Shown here: in pieces, positions 52,680-63,042 of the stretch
Layout of the letters: every line of letters begins with the position of its first letter
Numbering within the stretch: the stretch's first letter is position 1
DNA from: Prorocentrum cordatum
Taxonomy: Eukaryota > Sar > Dinophyceae > Prorocentrales > Prorocentraceae
Length of the DNA: 64,000 nucleotides
Assembly: GCA_963575745.1 (NCBI GenBank)
Contig: CAUYUJ010016060.1
Location: 1,086,460 to 1,150,459 of the forward strand
Direction: 5' to 3'
Notes under the pieces: model-generated
What the model saw: the letters and a program-made list of their open reading frames with translations, nothing else
What the model was told of the DNA's origin: nothing
Databases searched by the model: none
Program-made: the position numbers and the translations under genes

Positions 52680-53003
52680 GCTGGTGTTTTCAAGGTCAGC
52701 CCCTTCGCCTTCCACCTCACGGCTCCCGTGTAGTCGCCAGCCAACGAGCATCATGTCCCAGATGTCACTGGCAATGGCGAAGGAGAGAAGACCCTGAATG
52801 CCATTGACGGCAGCACCACACGTGTGAATTTGCGGCAGCACCGTCTTCTTCGACAGCACCGTCGAGGATTTTGACAACAGCCCGCCTACCTGCGATTTGC
52901 CGCCGCCGATACCCGCGGCCCCGCACATCTACGCGCACGCCCACTGCCAGCAGACCGAAGAGCGTCATGACAACGGCCAGCGCTGGCCATCATAGCAACT
53001 ACC
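52680..53003 (-). CDS. Candidate membrane-protein exons, function unknown
   Basis: Reading down from about 53000, one frame gives WPALAVVMTLFGLLAVGVRV, a hydrophobic stretch long enough for one membrane helix. It ends near CAAATCGCAG before GTAGGC, a donor-like site. Further on, TGGCATTCAG precedes GLLSFAIASDIWDMMLVGWR, which runs to GGAGCC before GTGAGG. Splice-like borders and balanced composition are the only support. The intervening sequence is also open in the second exon's frame. There is no known domain, and the start and end are undefined. Confidence 0.2.
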
Positions 53004-53189
53004 AACCCGAAGCGTTTTGGGAATTTTCATCCTAATCGCCCCCTCCTCCTGACATCGCGCGCTTCGAAAAGTTCGAGGCGGCCACGGGGAAGTCTCTTGC
53101 GGTCTTGAGGTCGCCGCGCACAGCGGCGGGCTTGCGGGCCCCGAAGGGCCGCCCGGAAACTTTTCGAGATGACACAGCTTTGGGGATGC

Positions 53190-53275
53190 GGTCCTCCTCC
53201 TCCTCCTTCTCCTCCTTCTCCTCCTCCTCCTCCTCCTCCTCCTCCTCCTCCCCCTCCTCCTCCTCCAGGGGTCCA
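53190..53275. repeat. CTC trinucleotide tract
   Basis: CTCCTCCTTCTCCTCCTTCT then pure CTC to 53270. Confidence 0.9.
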
Positions 53276-53439
53276 GGGCCCCACGCATCGGCAAAATCAA
53301 GGCGCCGGATGTTGGACCCCCCCCCCCCTTGCCTCCCCAGGACTGGCTTGTCACCCAGAGTTGTTGACAACCCAAGGGGCCCACGCGATGAGTCTGGGGG
53401 GGTCAATTGCAACGACTCGGGGCGATAGGCGTAGGGGCG

Positions 53440-53480
53440 GGCCTATCGCCGATCCATCTGTGATGCATCGCCGATTCCAG
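53440..53480. repeat. Family F remnant
   Basis: CTATCGCCGATCCATCTG, then GATGCATCGCCGATTCCAGC. Same order as at 4520-4565. Confidence 0.55.
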
Positions 53481-54184
53481 CTCGATGGCTTTTCCCCTGA
53501 GCCAGCCCTTCCCTACGCATCCTTCGTTGAAAGCAGAAGTTCTTGGACCTCCAATTCCGACCTGCTTTAGGCGCCCTCCAATGTCAAGAATCGAGCGGCC
53601 CATCTCCCCGTTCCCTTCCTGCCTGCGAGGGCGTTCCAGGTCGAATGCCGTCGGCGGACACGACCTCGCAGATACGGGGCGTTTTGTCGCGGACGCCCCG
53701 CGCAGAACGTATCCGTGCAACCGCGCATCCGCGGGATCTCGCCCCAGAGCCCAGACCGCGAGAGCACGAACATGGATATGTTCGCCGCTCGTGTATCGAC
53801 CAACCTTCGTGTGGTCTTCGGCCGTTTTTGTGCTCGAGTTGTTTGTCCAGCGGTTTCGTGTTCAGATGTAGGTTTCACCGTTTCCGTGTTCACAATTTTT
53901 AAGTCAGACAGTCATTATGTTGTTTCGGGCGTCTCAGGGATTGAATTGTTAGTGGAGCCTTCTTCTGTGAATCTTGTTTGTTTTTAGCTGTCTCTGTGTT
54001 CAACATGTTCGTCCTTGCAGCCCTGGCCCCCCTCCCAGCGGCCGCGGCCCTGGCATCGGGTCCGGCTCCAACCTGGTCCTGGCGTCGGTCCTGGATTTAT
54101 TTAATCGCTTCGCTCATTCCGCCAGCCCATACAGTCTCATGTCTGCCGTTTGCCCGAGGGCCTGGTGTCAATGCGGCGCTTTGG
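53481..54184. other. Unassigned sequence
   Basis: 53760-54000 is less GC-rich. Frames of about 90-130 codons on both strands show no known domain. Confidence 0.3.
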
Positions 54185-55130
54185 GGGTTCCTGGGGCCGC
54201 TTGGGGGACTCCTGGGGGCGCTCGGGGGGGCATTTGGAGGAATATTCAAAAGCAGTCAAAAATAAGAGGATGGGGACGATGTTTCTATCATTTTGGGGTG
54301 TGTGGTTTGCCTCTTGTTCGACTATGTGCCATTCTTGTAGCACATCGCTAGCGCTTGCTTGCGTGCTGGAGGGGGGGGGTCTCCTGAGGGCTTCTGGGGG
54401 GTCTCTTGGGACCTCTTAGGTGCCTCATGGCTCCTCTTGGGGGCTTCTTGGGGCCGACGGCTGGACATGTTGTTTTGCTTGCTTGCGTGCTGGGGGGTGG
54501 CATTTGGGGGCTCTCGTGAAGGCTTCTGGGGTGCCTCCTGGGACCTCTCAGGGGCCTCTGGGGTTCTCCTGGGGGCTTCGTAGGGGCGAAGGCTGGACAT
54601 GTTGTTTCGCTTGCTTGCGTGCTGGGGGGTGGCATTTGGGGGGTCTCCTGAGGGCTTCTGGGGGGCCTCTTGGGACCTCTCAGGGGCCTCTGGGGTCCTC
54701 CTGGGGGCTTCTTAGGGCCGATGGCTGGACATGTTGTGTCGTGTTCCCCCCCTGGGGCCGCTCTTGGGGCGTTCTTGGGGCCCTCTTGGGCCGTCTTGGG
54801 GCCCTCTGGGGCCGTTTTGGGGCCATCTTGGCTCGTCGTAAGGCCCTTGTGGGGGGCTCTTGGGCACTCTTGAAGCGGTCTTGGGGGCCTCTTGGGCCGT
54901 CGTCGGGCGTTGGAAAGCGGAAAGGGTGGGAATACCAAAATCTCACCAAAACCTAAGGAAAAGCAATGAATTTTGCCTATTGGGGCCCTCTTGGGAGTGC
55001 TCTTGGAGGCCTCCTGGGGCGTTTGGGGGCCATATGGAGCGTCTTGGAGCGATCTTGTGGCATCTCGGAGCCCTCTTGTAGCATCTTGGGGGCGTTTTGG
55101 GGCGTCTGGAGGCTCTCTGGAGGACCTCGA
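54185..55130 (+). repeat. 12-mer array with higher-order 124-132-bp repeat
   Basis: GGGGGCCTCTTG-type steps throughout. Within it, GCTTGCTTGCGTGCTGG starts three higher-order units at 54353, 54477 and 54609. Each ends with CTGGACATGTTGT after CTCCTGGGGGCTTC. Both strands stay open (178 codons plus, 263 codons minus), as expected for units lacking stops. Confidence 0.8.
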
Positions 55131-55344
55131 GGGCGGCACCCAGGAGGGAGAACATCTCTGACGGGAACCTCCTGGGACCCTCCCGGGAGTCTCCCGGGAC
55201 CCTGCCGGGGTACTTTTCGCGGGGAGACCCCCAGGGGCCGCCCCGCGCGCGCGAAGAAGAATATTGTAAAGCAGTCACCGGAGATCTTAGCACGCCTCTG
55301 GCCCGTTGGGCCGGCGAATTCGTGTCCCCGATCTTTTAAGCCTG

Positions 55345-55450
55345 GGTGCGGCCCTGGCCTCGGTCCCAGCCCAGGCCCTGGTCTTAGTCCCGGCTCAGGT
55401 TTGGGTCCTGGGTCTGGCTTCGGTGCCGCCACGGTTTCGGCCTCGGCCCT
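55345..55450 (+). repeat. Proline/glycine-type GGTCCC hexamer repeat
   Basis: CTGGCCTCGGTCCCAGCCCA-like hexamer steps, decayed. Confidence 0.6.
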
Positions 55451-55530
55451 AGTGTGGTTTTCCTTTCGCTTCGTCGTGGGTTGTGTTCCATCCACGCCTG
55501 AGTCGTCACGACACGAACCTGCCCCTCCCA

Positions 55531-55682
55531 AGGGGAGAAACAAATCCACAAGCACAAGAGAGCTTGGATTTCCGTTACAGTGTATGACAAAAATGGGAAA
55601 TGGATGCACACACACAAAAGATGGAAACGTATGGGGAACCCTGGAATTCGTGCCGATTCGTGAGTGTCCCCTTGGGCCCCTG
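55531..55682 (+). mobile_element. Family D-like element, diverged
   Basis: AAGGGGAGAAACAAATCCAC, ACAAAAATGGGAAATGG and GTGTCCCCTTGGGCCCC keep the order of family D but not its exact sequence. Confidence 0.45.
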
Positions 55683-56089
55683 TTGGATGGGCGTCGCCCC
55701 AAGAATGAGTGCCAACAGAGATCTCAGACAGAAAGCTGCACGCGCAGCACGCTCCTGCTGAGTGCAATCTGCCAGGCCCCGGGACCCCCCATTGGCCATG
55801 CACACCCCTCTCTTGACTCGGACGGCCGCGGGAAGCCACGGAGACGGAAGCGCCATCGCTCTGCGACGTCGCCTCGCGCGAGGCGGCGCCCCCGCGGCCC
55901 GGCCGAGCGCCCAGAGCCGCCGCCCGCGGCCCCGCGCCCGCGCGGCGCCCGCCGGGCCGGCGGCCCGCGCCCGCCGGCGGCCCGCGCCCGGAGAGATGCC
56001 CGCCGCGCGCGGCGCCTGCGGCCCCGCGGACGCGCGGCGGCTCCGTGGGCCCAGGCCGGCGGAGCGCCACGGTTAAGTCGGAGCTCTTC
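55683..56089. other. Unassigned, very GC-rich
   Basis: 55880-56045 is dominated by GCCCGCGCCCG-type sequence. No gene supported. Confidence 0.35.
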
Positions 56090-56345
56090 CTCCTCTCCTC
56101 CTCCTCCTCCTCCTTTACCTTCTCCTCCTCCTCCTCCTCCTCCTCCTCCTCCTCCTCCTCTCTCTCATCCTCCTCATTTTCCCCCTCCTCCTTTTCCTCC
56201 TCATCCTTTTCCTCCTCCTCCTTTTCCTCCTCCTCCTCCTCCTCCTCCTCTCTCGCCTCCTCCTCCTCCTCCTCCTCCTCCTCCTCCTCCTTTTCCTACT
56301 CCTCCTCTCTCTCCTCCTCCTCTTCTTGCCCTCCTCCTTCTCCTC
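56090..56345. repeat. CTC trinucleotide tract
   Basis: 250 bp of CTC with TTTTC and TCTCTC interruptions. Confidence 0.95.
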
Positions 56346-56427
56346 CTTGAAGGCTCTGTGCGAGGCGGGGCCCGAGGCCTCCGGGGCCAGACGGGGCAGC
56401 CAGAAGAGGCCCAGAGGAGGAGGAGCG

Positions 56428-56622
56428 TTCAGTCGGGCCTGTCCCCCTACAGGGGGTTTCTCCACGAGAAATCAAAGATACCCCCCAAAGATAATCAAAA
56501 CATACTCCAAACATAGTCGGGGCATATTTTTGGAGCATTTGTGTTACCTTTGTGGGTTTTTGTTCTGGGTATTTTTTATATTTCGTCGAAAATCCCCCTG
56601 TGGGGGGACAGGCCCGATATAA
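56428..56622 (+). mobile_element. Family A element, copy 7
   Basis: TTCAGTCGGGCCTGTCCCCC then TACAGGGGGTTTC at the left; TTTCGTCGAAAATCCCCC then TGTGGGGGGACAGGCCCGAT at the right. Confidence 0.85.
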
Positions 56623-57026
56623 CGCCACGGCCTGCGCGCTGCTCCGCGGAAGGCCGCTCGACACCCCGGCGGTGTGCCTTCGCGGGTGGGGGGGCCTCCC
56701 GCCGCCACGACGGGGCGCAGCTCGGATAGCGCTGTGGAGGACGATCAATGGAGAGGAAGCGTGTTGCCAAATAATTCCCAGATGTTCAGAAACATATGTT
56801 AAACATGTCTTCAACATGCGACAACACAACATGTTTAAAGCATGTTCAGGACATCATTCCTACATGTTACACACCTTTTAAATTCAATGATAGGACTCTT
56901 AGGGTGTCCATGGTCGTGGCATTCGCAAGGACAGCTGATGCGCGTTTGGACCCTGGGATGGGGTCTGGGGGCAGATGTTGCGCTGAGTTCGCTTCTCCAG
57001 TGTCGCGACTCGCCCTGCTCGCAGTT
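56623..57026. other. Unassigned sequence
   Basis: AACATATGTTAAACATGTC and ACATGTTTAAAGCATGTTC (56790-56850) contain several small ACATGT palindromes. No gene. Confidence 0.35.
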
Positions 57027-57191
57027 TTAAGCCGGGCCTGTCCCCCTACAGGGGGATTGTCGACGAAAAATATAACATACCCCCAAAATAGTCAAAAAAT
57101 AGTCAAATGATAGTCTGGGGACTATTTTTGGAATATTTCTTGACCGTTTTGGTGCATTTTTGGAGTAGTTTTTTCGTCGAGAATCCCCCTG
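57027..57191 (+). mobile_element. Family A element, copy 8, right end truncated
   Basis: TTAAGCCGGGCCTGTCCCCC then TACAGGGGGATTGTCGACGA at the left. The right arm TTTTCGTCGAGAATCCCCC stops after CTG and continues as unrelated CCCAGAGGGTCGCCC. Confidence 0.8.
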
Positions 57192-57833
57192 CCCAGAGGG
57201 TCGCCCAGCGCAAGAATTAAGCGATTCCCGGAAACATTAAGCTAAGTGTAAGAAATGGTTTTGTTAGTTGATCATCTTGCACAGGCGCAAGAATTGAGCT
57301 AACCATGTGAATATATATATATAATCATATCATATCTTACGTGTATACATGTTAAGTGATATCTATATGTGTGTGTGTCTACGTACTTTAAAATATATAT
57401 GTATGCGCATGCAAATGTTTGTATATACATACATCCGTGTAATACACACTTACATATAAAGGGGGAGAAATATAATATGAGAGAGAGAGACATGGACAGC
57501 GAGCCACATAAGGCGTCTGTACCCGACCACCGTGCCTGGCCAGGGCGGTATACCTATAGGAGCCAGGATGGCAGACCTCCATGGCCTCTTAAGAGGTCGC
57601 ACGCGCCATGCCAGCTCCCCAGGTGGCCCTGGCCAAGCATGGTGGTTGCGTATAGCCGCCTGCTGCGCACTCCGATCGCAACAATCCTCCTGCAACCCTG
57701 GGGCGACACAAGCGCGAACCCCTCGAACCCCTCGAAGCAACGCCAGCGATCGAGCTTGCAACCACCCGAAGGGGATGGGAAAGGAAGAGGCGGGATCGGG
57801 GCGCGGGGAGGGATCGAGGGGATGTCGAGGCAA
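57192..57833. other. Unassigned, with AT-rich stretch
   Basis: GCGCAAGAATTAAGC/GCGCAAGAATTGAGC is duplicated at 57209 and 57289. 57305-57440 is ATATAT-rich. No gene supported. Confidence 0.4.
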
Positions 57834-58030
57834 GATCGGGACGATCGAAATGGGTATGAAAAAATCGAGTGCAAAGACCAGCAGCATGTCTGGTTCATTT
57901 TGGACAGGGCTCGCTGGTGTCGCCGCGGCATGGAGACCAGAAGGCCGCCTACCCAACAGCGGCAGGACAACATTTGTTGTTGGACAGTGTACTCATTTTT
58001 TCCGTACACATTTCGGGCGTACAGGATACA
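57834..58030. mobile_element. Family G element, copy 2
   Basis: Left arm GATCGGGACGATCGAAATGG then GTATGAAAAAATCGAGTGC. Right arm GTACTCATTTTTTCCGTACA then CATTTCGGGCGTAC. The core AGGCCGCCTACCCAACAGCG and GGACAACATTTGTTGTTGG match copy 1. Confidence 0.75.
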
Positions 58031-58067
58031 CGCGGGTTGTTTGCGCACGTCGGCGCTCACGGTCGAT

Positions 58068-60336
58068 CTAGTCTGCAGCACGCGTCTTGACCTCTACCTT
58101 CAGCTGCTTCGCCTCGTCGACCACTTTTGCGATGCCCTGCAGCGGGGCGCGCGGATGATGACCGCGACGGCGAGGGGGAGGAGGAGGGCGAGGCGGCGAG
58201 GAGGGTCGAGGAGGAGAGGAGGAGCAAAGGGGCGGTAGAGAAACGATCGAATTGGTGCACCAATCGGGGAGACTGCATGGCGTGGAGGACGGGTGGGTAG
58301 AGAGAGAGAGAACATTAAATGGAGAAGGACGGGTTACCATCACCATCATCATCACCACCATCAACATCATCAGCATCATCCTCACCAGCATCAGCACCAG
58401 TATCATCGTCATCATCAGCATCATCGTCATCATCATCATCGCCGTCATCATCAGCATCAACAGCATCATCATTACCATCATCGTCCTCATCCTCGTCCTC
58501 CCCATCATCACCATCCTCATCACCATCCTCATCATCCGCGCCCTGATCCTCAAGAGTCCCCATGCGCCCCCGCAAGCCTCGCAGAAACGTCTCGGGTAGT
58601 GGCCAGTCCAGCGGGACCAGGGGTCGTCGCCCGTCTCGGCTTTCATTTTCCTGAACTTCTCGAACAGCTCGCCCCTTGAGACAAAGATGGATGAGGAGAG
58701 AGAGGTAGCGAGAGAGAGAGAGAGAGCTCTAGAGAGATCGAGAACGAGAGTGAGCGGGGGAGAGAGAGTGAGCGATAGAGATAGAGAGATCGAGACCGAG
58801 AGAGAAAGAGTGAAGCAACACAAACACATATGACAGAGAGTGGGGGAGAGGGAGATCGATAGAGAGAGAGAGAGCGATAATGCAACAGAGGGAAGGGAAT
58901 GTGATGCGATATAAGAGCGAGGGCCACATAGAGAGAGAGGGAGAGAAGGAGTGAGAGAGAGAGAGAGATGCGTTGACACACAGACCAGCAATTCGAAGCC
59001 CACGCGTCCACCACGTGAGATCGTCGTCGACACATGCATCAACAACCACGCGGTCAGCCCATTCGAAAACACGCTGAGCCACGCGGGACAGGACCGCCAC
59101 GATCGAACAACATGTTCACATCTTGTACAGCATCGATGTAATATACACGCGGGTCATACCGTCATACCATGACATGGCGGAGGGAGTCAGCAGAGGCAGA
59201 AACCGCGATGCGACATACAATGTCCGACTAACTAGGCAAAGAAAAGAGGTAGCGGAAAAACGGCGTCCACGTTCTTGTGCAAGTGCATTTGTACGTTGTG
59301 TTGGATCGCAGGGTTGACCATCAGCTTCGAGGGCTTCTCCTTTTTGCTCGCCGCTCAAGTCGCAGAATTCTGCGAGCGAGACTGGAGGGGGGGTGCGAGC
59401 GACTGGCAAGCCGACGCGAGCGGAAACGCGAGCGACATCACGTGGATAAGTGCCGATACCATCTCGTAACACACCCAGTGTCCCCAAGAGGCGTTGAGAT
59501 GTTGGAAGGATAGGGGCAACTAGTACGATGGGGAGGGGGCGAGAGAGAGAGAGAGAGGGAGAGAGCGGGCCAGGTATCTATACGGAGCGGGCGAGGCGTT
59601 GAGCGAGTCATAGCTAGAGCGAGAATATAGAGGCACGAGGGGGGAGATCGAGAGACAGAGACCGAGGTCTATAGAGAGAGACAGAGACATAGCGAGACTG
59701 CATAGAGGGAGAGCTGAGAGTTGAATGAGAGTGGGGGGAGAGATCAGCGAGACAGAGAGAGAGAGGGAGAGAGAGAGAGAGAGAGAGACCGAGAGCGAGA
59801 CGGGGCCGTGTGAGAGGGGAGAGCGCGAGGGGAAGAGATGCCAGAAATGGGTAGAGACGTTGGCCAGGGGCCCGAACAATAAACATAGTCCTGCTATATT
59901 CGTGATGACCTGCACGAAGCCCATGGGTGCGAGCATGCTGACCTGGCGGACATCGCGCGGAGGGATGGAGGCGGGGTGGGGTGAGGATGATTGCCCCCAG
60001 TCCTCTCACACCTCGCTCCCTCGCTCGAAATATACGATCGTGTTGTATATACGACTGGAGGCAGGGGGCGGGTGGGCGCGCCACCCATCGGGCCCTGGCG
60101 GCCTGTTCAGGGTGCGCGTAGAATTCAGAGCCGACGGGCTGGTCGAATATGCAGTGGACACCCCGAGCGTTGCAGGTCATCGCGATGCTCGAGGTAAGCT
60201 GTAGAAATCTGCATACCACACCGTGCATGTAACCGGGCGCTCGAGTATGCCAATGAGCATGTTATGACATATGCGTATCAGCTAGATATCTCTCGCTCTC
60301 TCTCTCTCTGTTTATCTGCCCCCTAGCTCGGCTATA

Positions 60337-60385
<49 letters not shown>

Positions 60386-61365
60386 TGTTCTCTCTCGATC
60401 GATAGTCGCTTGTCGTATCGTATTTCGAGTGCGTCCTATCTCTCCCCCGTCCCTCTCTCTCGGAGGAGGAGGAGGTCCCTGCGCCTATAGATTGAGCTCA
60501 TGAGCGGTCGATCTCTCGATCCACGGGGCGAACGACGCAGGTAAAGCGAATCCTCAGCGATAAAGTTGGCGTCCTCCACCTGCTCATCTGGCATGCTGCC
60601 TCAGTACCGAAAGGGTTGGTCACCTTCGCGCGCAGCTCTGAGCTGCTTGGATCGATCGGTCACCACCCGCCCCCATCCCTCATCCAGCCCTCATGCCAAA
60701 CGAAATGTAGTACGTTGGTCACCCGTCATGGTTGAGGTCGCCCCCCCTCTACCTTCGATTCGATGCGTCACCCAGCCGTGACCCCAGCATGGTGGATTGA
60801 TCCAGCAGGTTCCTCCAGGTTTGAGGCGTAGCACGTGGAGTCCTATGGGCATGAACAATCCCCGCACCCCGCATAGCAGCCCTCAAACACTCACCCCGAT
60901 CGATCGATCTGGCGTGGATCGGCCGGGTGGGGATGGGATCGGGGCGAAGGCGAGCGCCTTTGAAAGAAAACCGTCCCAGCTGGAATATCCCCAGGCCCGT
61001 GCAGACGTCCTCCTCGGGGCTGCGCAAGACGTCGTACTCCTGCGCGGCGTTGCCAACCTTGCAGGGCACCCTCCAAACATCCTCCTCGTGGGCCATCGTG
61101 TTCAGGAGGCGAGCTCGAGCTCGTCCCCTGAGCACTAGGGCATCCTCGAGGCATCATCCTAGGATGATGCATCGAGGCGAGATCCTCGATACCTGATCAG
61201 GTATCTGTACCTGATCAGGTGGCGAGGAGGGGGTTGAGGAGGAGCTTTGGCGGGAGCACGCCTTTCTCACCGTTGCGGAAGCCCTGACATGCCCCGCGAA
61301 GATCTCCAAAAAAATCGAGGTCGCGCTTCACGTGTTTGATGTGCTTCTCCACGCTGTTCCACACG
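58068..61365 (-). CDS. Candidate multi-exon gene, dinoflagellate-type, function unknown
   Basis: Several short blocks on the minus strand are protein-like and lie next to splice-like borders. In order: 61365-61271 (SVEKHIKHVKRDLDFFGDLR, donor GTGAGA); about 61111-60895 (EEDVWRVPCKVGNAAQEYDV and GLGIFQLGRFSFK, donor GTGAGT); 60198-60103 (NARGVHCIFDQPVGSEFYAH); perhaps 59942-59910; 59353-59262 (KKEKPSKLMVNPAIQHNVQM); 59073-58986 (two frames possible). Last come 58674 to about 58560 (ELFEKFRKMKAETGDDPWSR, then WTGHYPRRFCEAC) and 58136-58068 (GIAKVVDEAKQLKVEVKTRA, stop TAG at 58068). The acceptor at 58675 follows a long CTCTCT tract on the coding strand, as introns often do. Gaps between blocks hold CT, CAT and GA repeats. 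The DQPVGS and YPRRF phrases recall a large unnamed dinoflagellate family, from memory only. Phases do not all join, so the exon list is incomplete. Confidence 0.4.
58335..58555. repeat. CAT/CATCAC microsatellite, intronic
   Basis: ATCATCATC with CAC and CAG variants, between the last two proposed exons of the minus-strand gene. Confidence 0.9.
58690..58975. repeat. GA microsatellite, intronic
   Basis: GAGAGA-rich on plus, CTCTCT on the proposed coding strand, ending 15 bp before the acceptor at 58675. Confidence 0.85.
59530..59810. repeat. GA microsatellite, intronic
   Basis: GAGAGAGAGA with ATAGAGAGAGACAG variants. Confidence 0.85.
60290..60400. repeat. CT microsatellite
   Basis: TCTCTCTC runs, interrupted by TGTTTATCTGCCCCC. 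Confidence 0.9.
61141..61221. repeat. Palindrome cluster
   Basis: GCATCATCCTAGGATGATGC (61151-61170) is a perfect 20-bp palindrome inside CCTCGAG/ATCGAGG arms. TACCTGATCAGGTA and TACCTGATCAGGT follow at 61190 and 61208. It lies in a proposed intron. Confidence 0.8.
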
Positions 61366-61489
61366 CTGAGACGTTTTTTCCTAGCGAGGGGGGATTGCGC
61401 GCGGGGCGGGATGGAACTGTCTGGGCTATACCTCGTTGCGCGTCATGTTGCGATGTTCCCGATCGCCGTCAACACATCACCGATGGTCA

Positions 61490-61625
61490 TCACCGCGCAT
61501 GGCATCAACACCAGCATCACCATCTTCAGCATCATCAACATCAGCATCAGCATCACCATCATCATCAACATCGGCCTCATCAGCATCACCCACCATCACC
61601 ATCATAGTCACCGAGGGCATCCAAC
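61490..61625. repeat. CAT microsatellite
   Basis: CATCACCATCTTCAGCATCA-type run; similar to 58335-58555. Confidence 0.85.
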
Positions 61626-61689
61626 ATCCGTCACCATCAACATCACAGCGCTAGCGGTCGAATCCGCTCCCGTGATCAGCGTTGTATCC

Positions 61690-62099
61690 TCGCTCGATCG
61701 CGCTCACTCTCTCTCTCGTTCTCTCGCCCTCTGTCGATCAGGGTTCGTTCCTGGTCACTCGCTCTCGCTCTCCCTGTTCTGTGCTCGTTGTTTGTTATAT
61801 CGATGTGCCTCTCGCTCTCTCTCTCTCTCTCACGCGCCCCACATTCCCCCATCCTCATCCCTGTCCCCACCACCCTCTCTCTCTATCGCTCGTTCTCTCT
61901 CTAACTCTCTCTCTCTCTCTCTCTCTGAGCCCTCTCTCTATATACATCCCTCTCTATATGGTTATCTCATCTCTCGAACCCTCTCTCGCTCTCTATCTCT
62001 ATAGTTATCCCTCTCTCGCTCTAGCTCTCTCTCTCCTTCTCTCTCTCGCTCGCCCTTTTTTTATCGTCTCGCTCTCTTTCTCATGCACGGTCGATCTCC

Positions 62100-62130
<31 letters not shown>

Positions 62131-62150
62131 GTTGTCTCGTCGCTCTCTCG
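61690..62150. repeat. CT microsatellite, about 460 bp
   Basis: CTCTCT with CTCGCT and CTATAT variants throughout. Confidence 0.9.
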
Positions 62151-63042
62151 CTTAATCGAGCCTGCCTGCCAGTCTGTCCTGCCCGACAGGCTCTTCTTTC
62201 CACGTGTCAGCGTGCAGTTTTTTTGACAAAGGTGTGCACGCCCACGGGCGCAGCCTGCGACGGTCGCGATTGGTTAGAACCAAATGGAGGTGGAAAAGTT
62301 ACGAGTGCGATGATAGTGAGCTCGACGGCCTGTTCGCTCAGCTCCCTCGGAGCCGGAGTGGGTGATCTCCGGCGTTTGCTGCCCATGGGGTTAGGCGCTC
62401 GAAGCTGGGTCGCATGCCCTTGGGCGCAGCTGGCTGCGCGCTCATCGCGCGGAAACCCACGGGCGAACTGGCGACCACCGCCGCACGAGGCGAACGGAGG
62501 AGGGATGGGTGGGGGGGGGGGGGGGCGAGAAGGGTCAGGATATAAACTTGCAGACGAGCTCAGAGGAAGACTGCACTTCATTCTCCAAATCACCACGGCC
62601 GAATCAGCGCTCCAGATCCTCCGATGTTATCCTCATCTTCCCGATGCACATTCGGATCTTGCTTCCCTCCAGGCTTCCTCGAGAGCTCGGGGATCAGGCT
62701 GATTGCGAACCAAGTCGACCTGAACCACGGGTGTCTTTACGCGCATTCCCGAACGCATCCATGCGCGAACATAAGGACGAAATTGTTCGGGCCTGGGTCA
62801 CACAATTGCGCAGCGACGGAACGGCCCGAAAACCGGAGCCCTCTTGAGCCCAAACGGGGCCCTCATTTCAACGTCCTGATTAACTCGCCCCTGCGCGCAG
62901 GCACGACGGAGGAGGAGGAGGGGGGGGGGGGAGGAGGCGGGAGGGACATGATGATGGAGCGGGGGCGGGAGGTGGAATGGCACGCACATATTTTGATCCA
63001 GCAGGCTAGCCGAGATCCACAATGTGAACACGCATGTATGCA
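62151..63042. other. Unassigned sequence
   Basis: A minus-strand block near 62330-62210 (ELSEQAVELTIIALVTF) is exon-like but has no matching neighbours. Poly-G run at 62510-62524. A GGA/poly-G run at 62910-62940. Confidence 0.3.

Noticed and set aside
54348-55139. 263-codon minus-strand repeat protein
   Set aside because: Produced by 12-mer and 124-132-bp repeats that lack stops in several frames; both strands are equally open.
60541-60591. Extra exon reading VEDANFIAEDSLYLR on the minus strand
   Set aside because: The peptide is plausible and preceded by an AG, but no donor follows and the plus strand carries an equally good GCAG-GTAAAG donor here.
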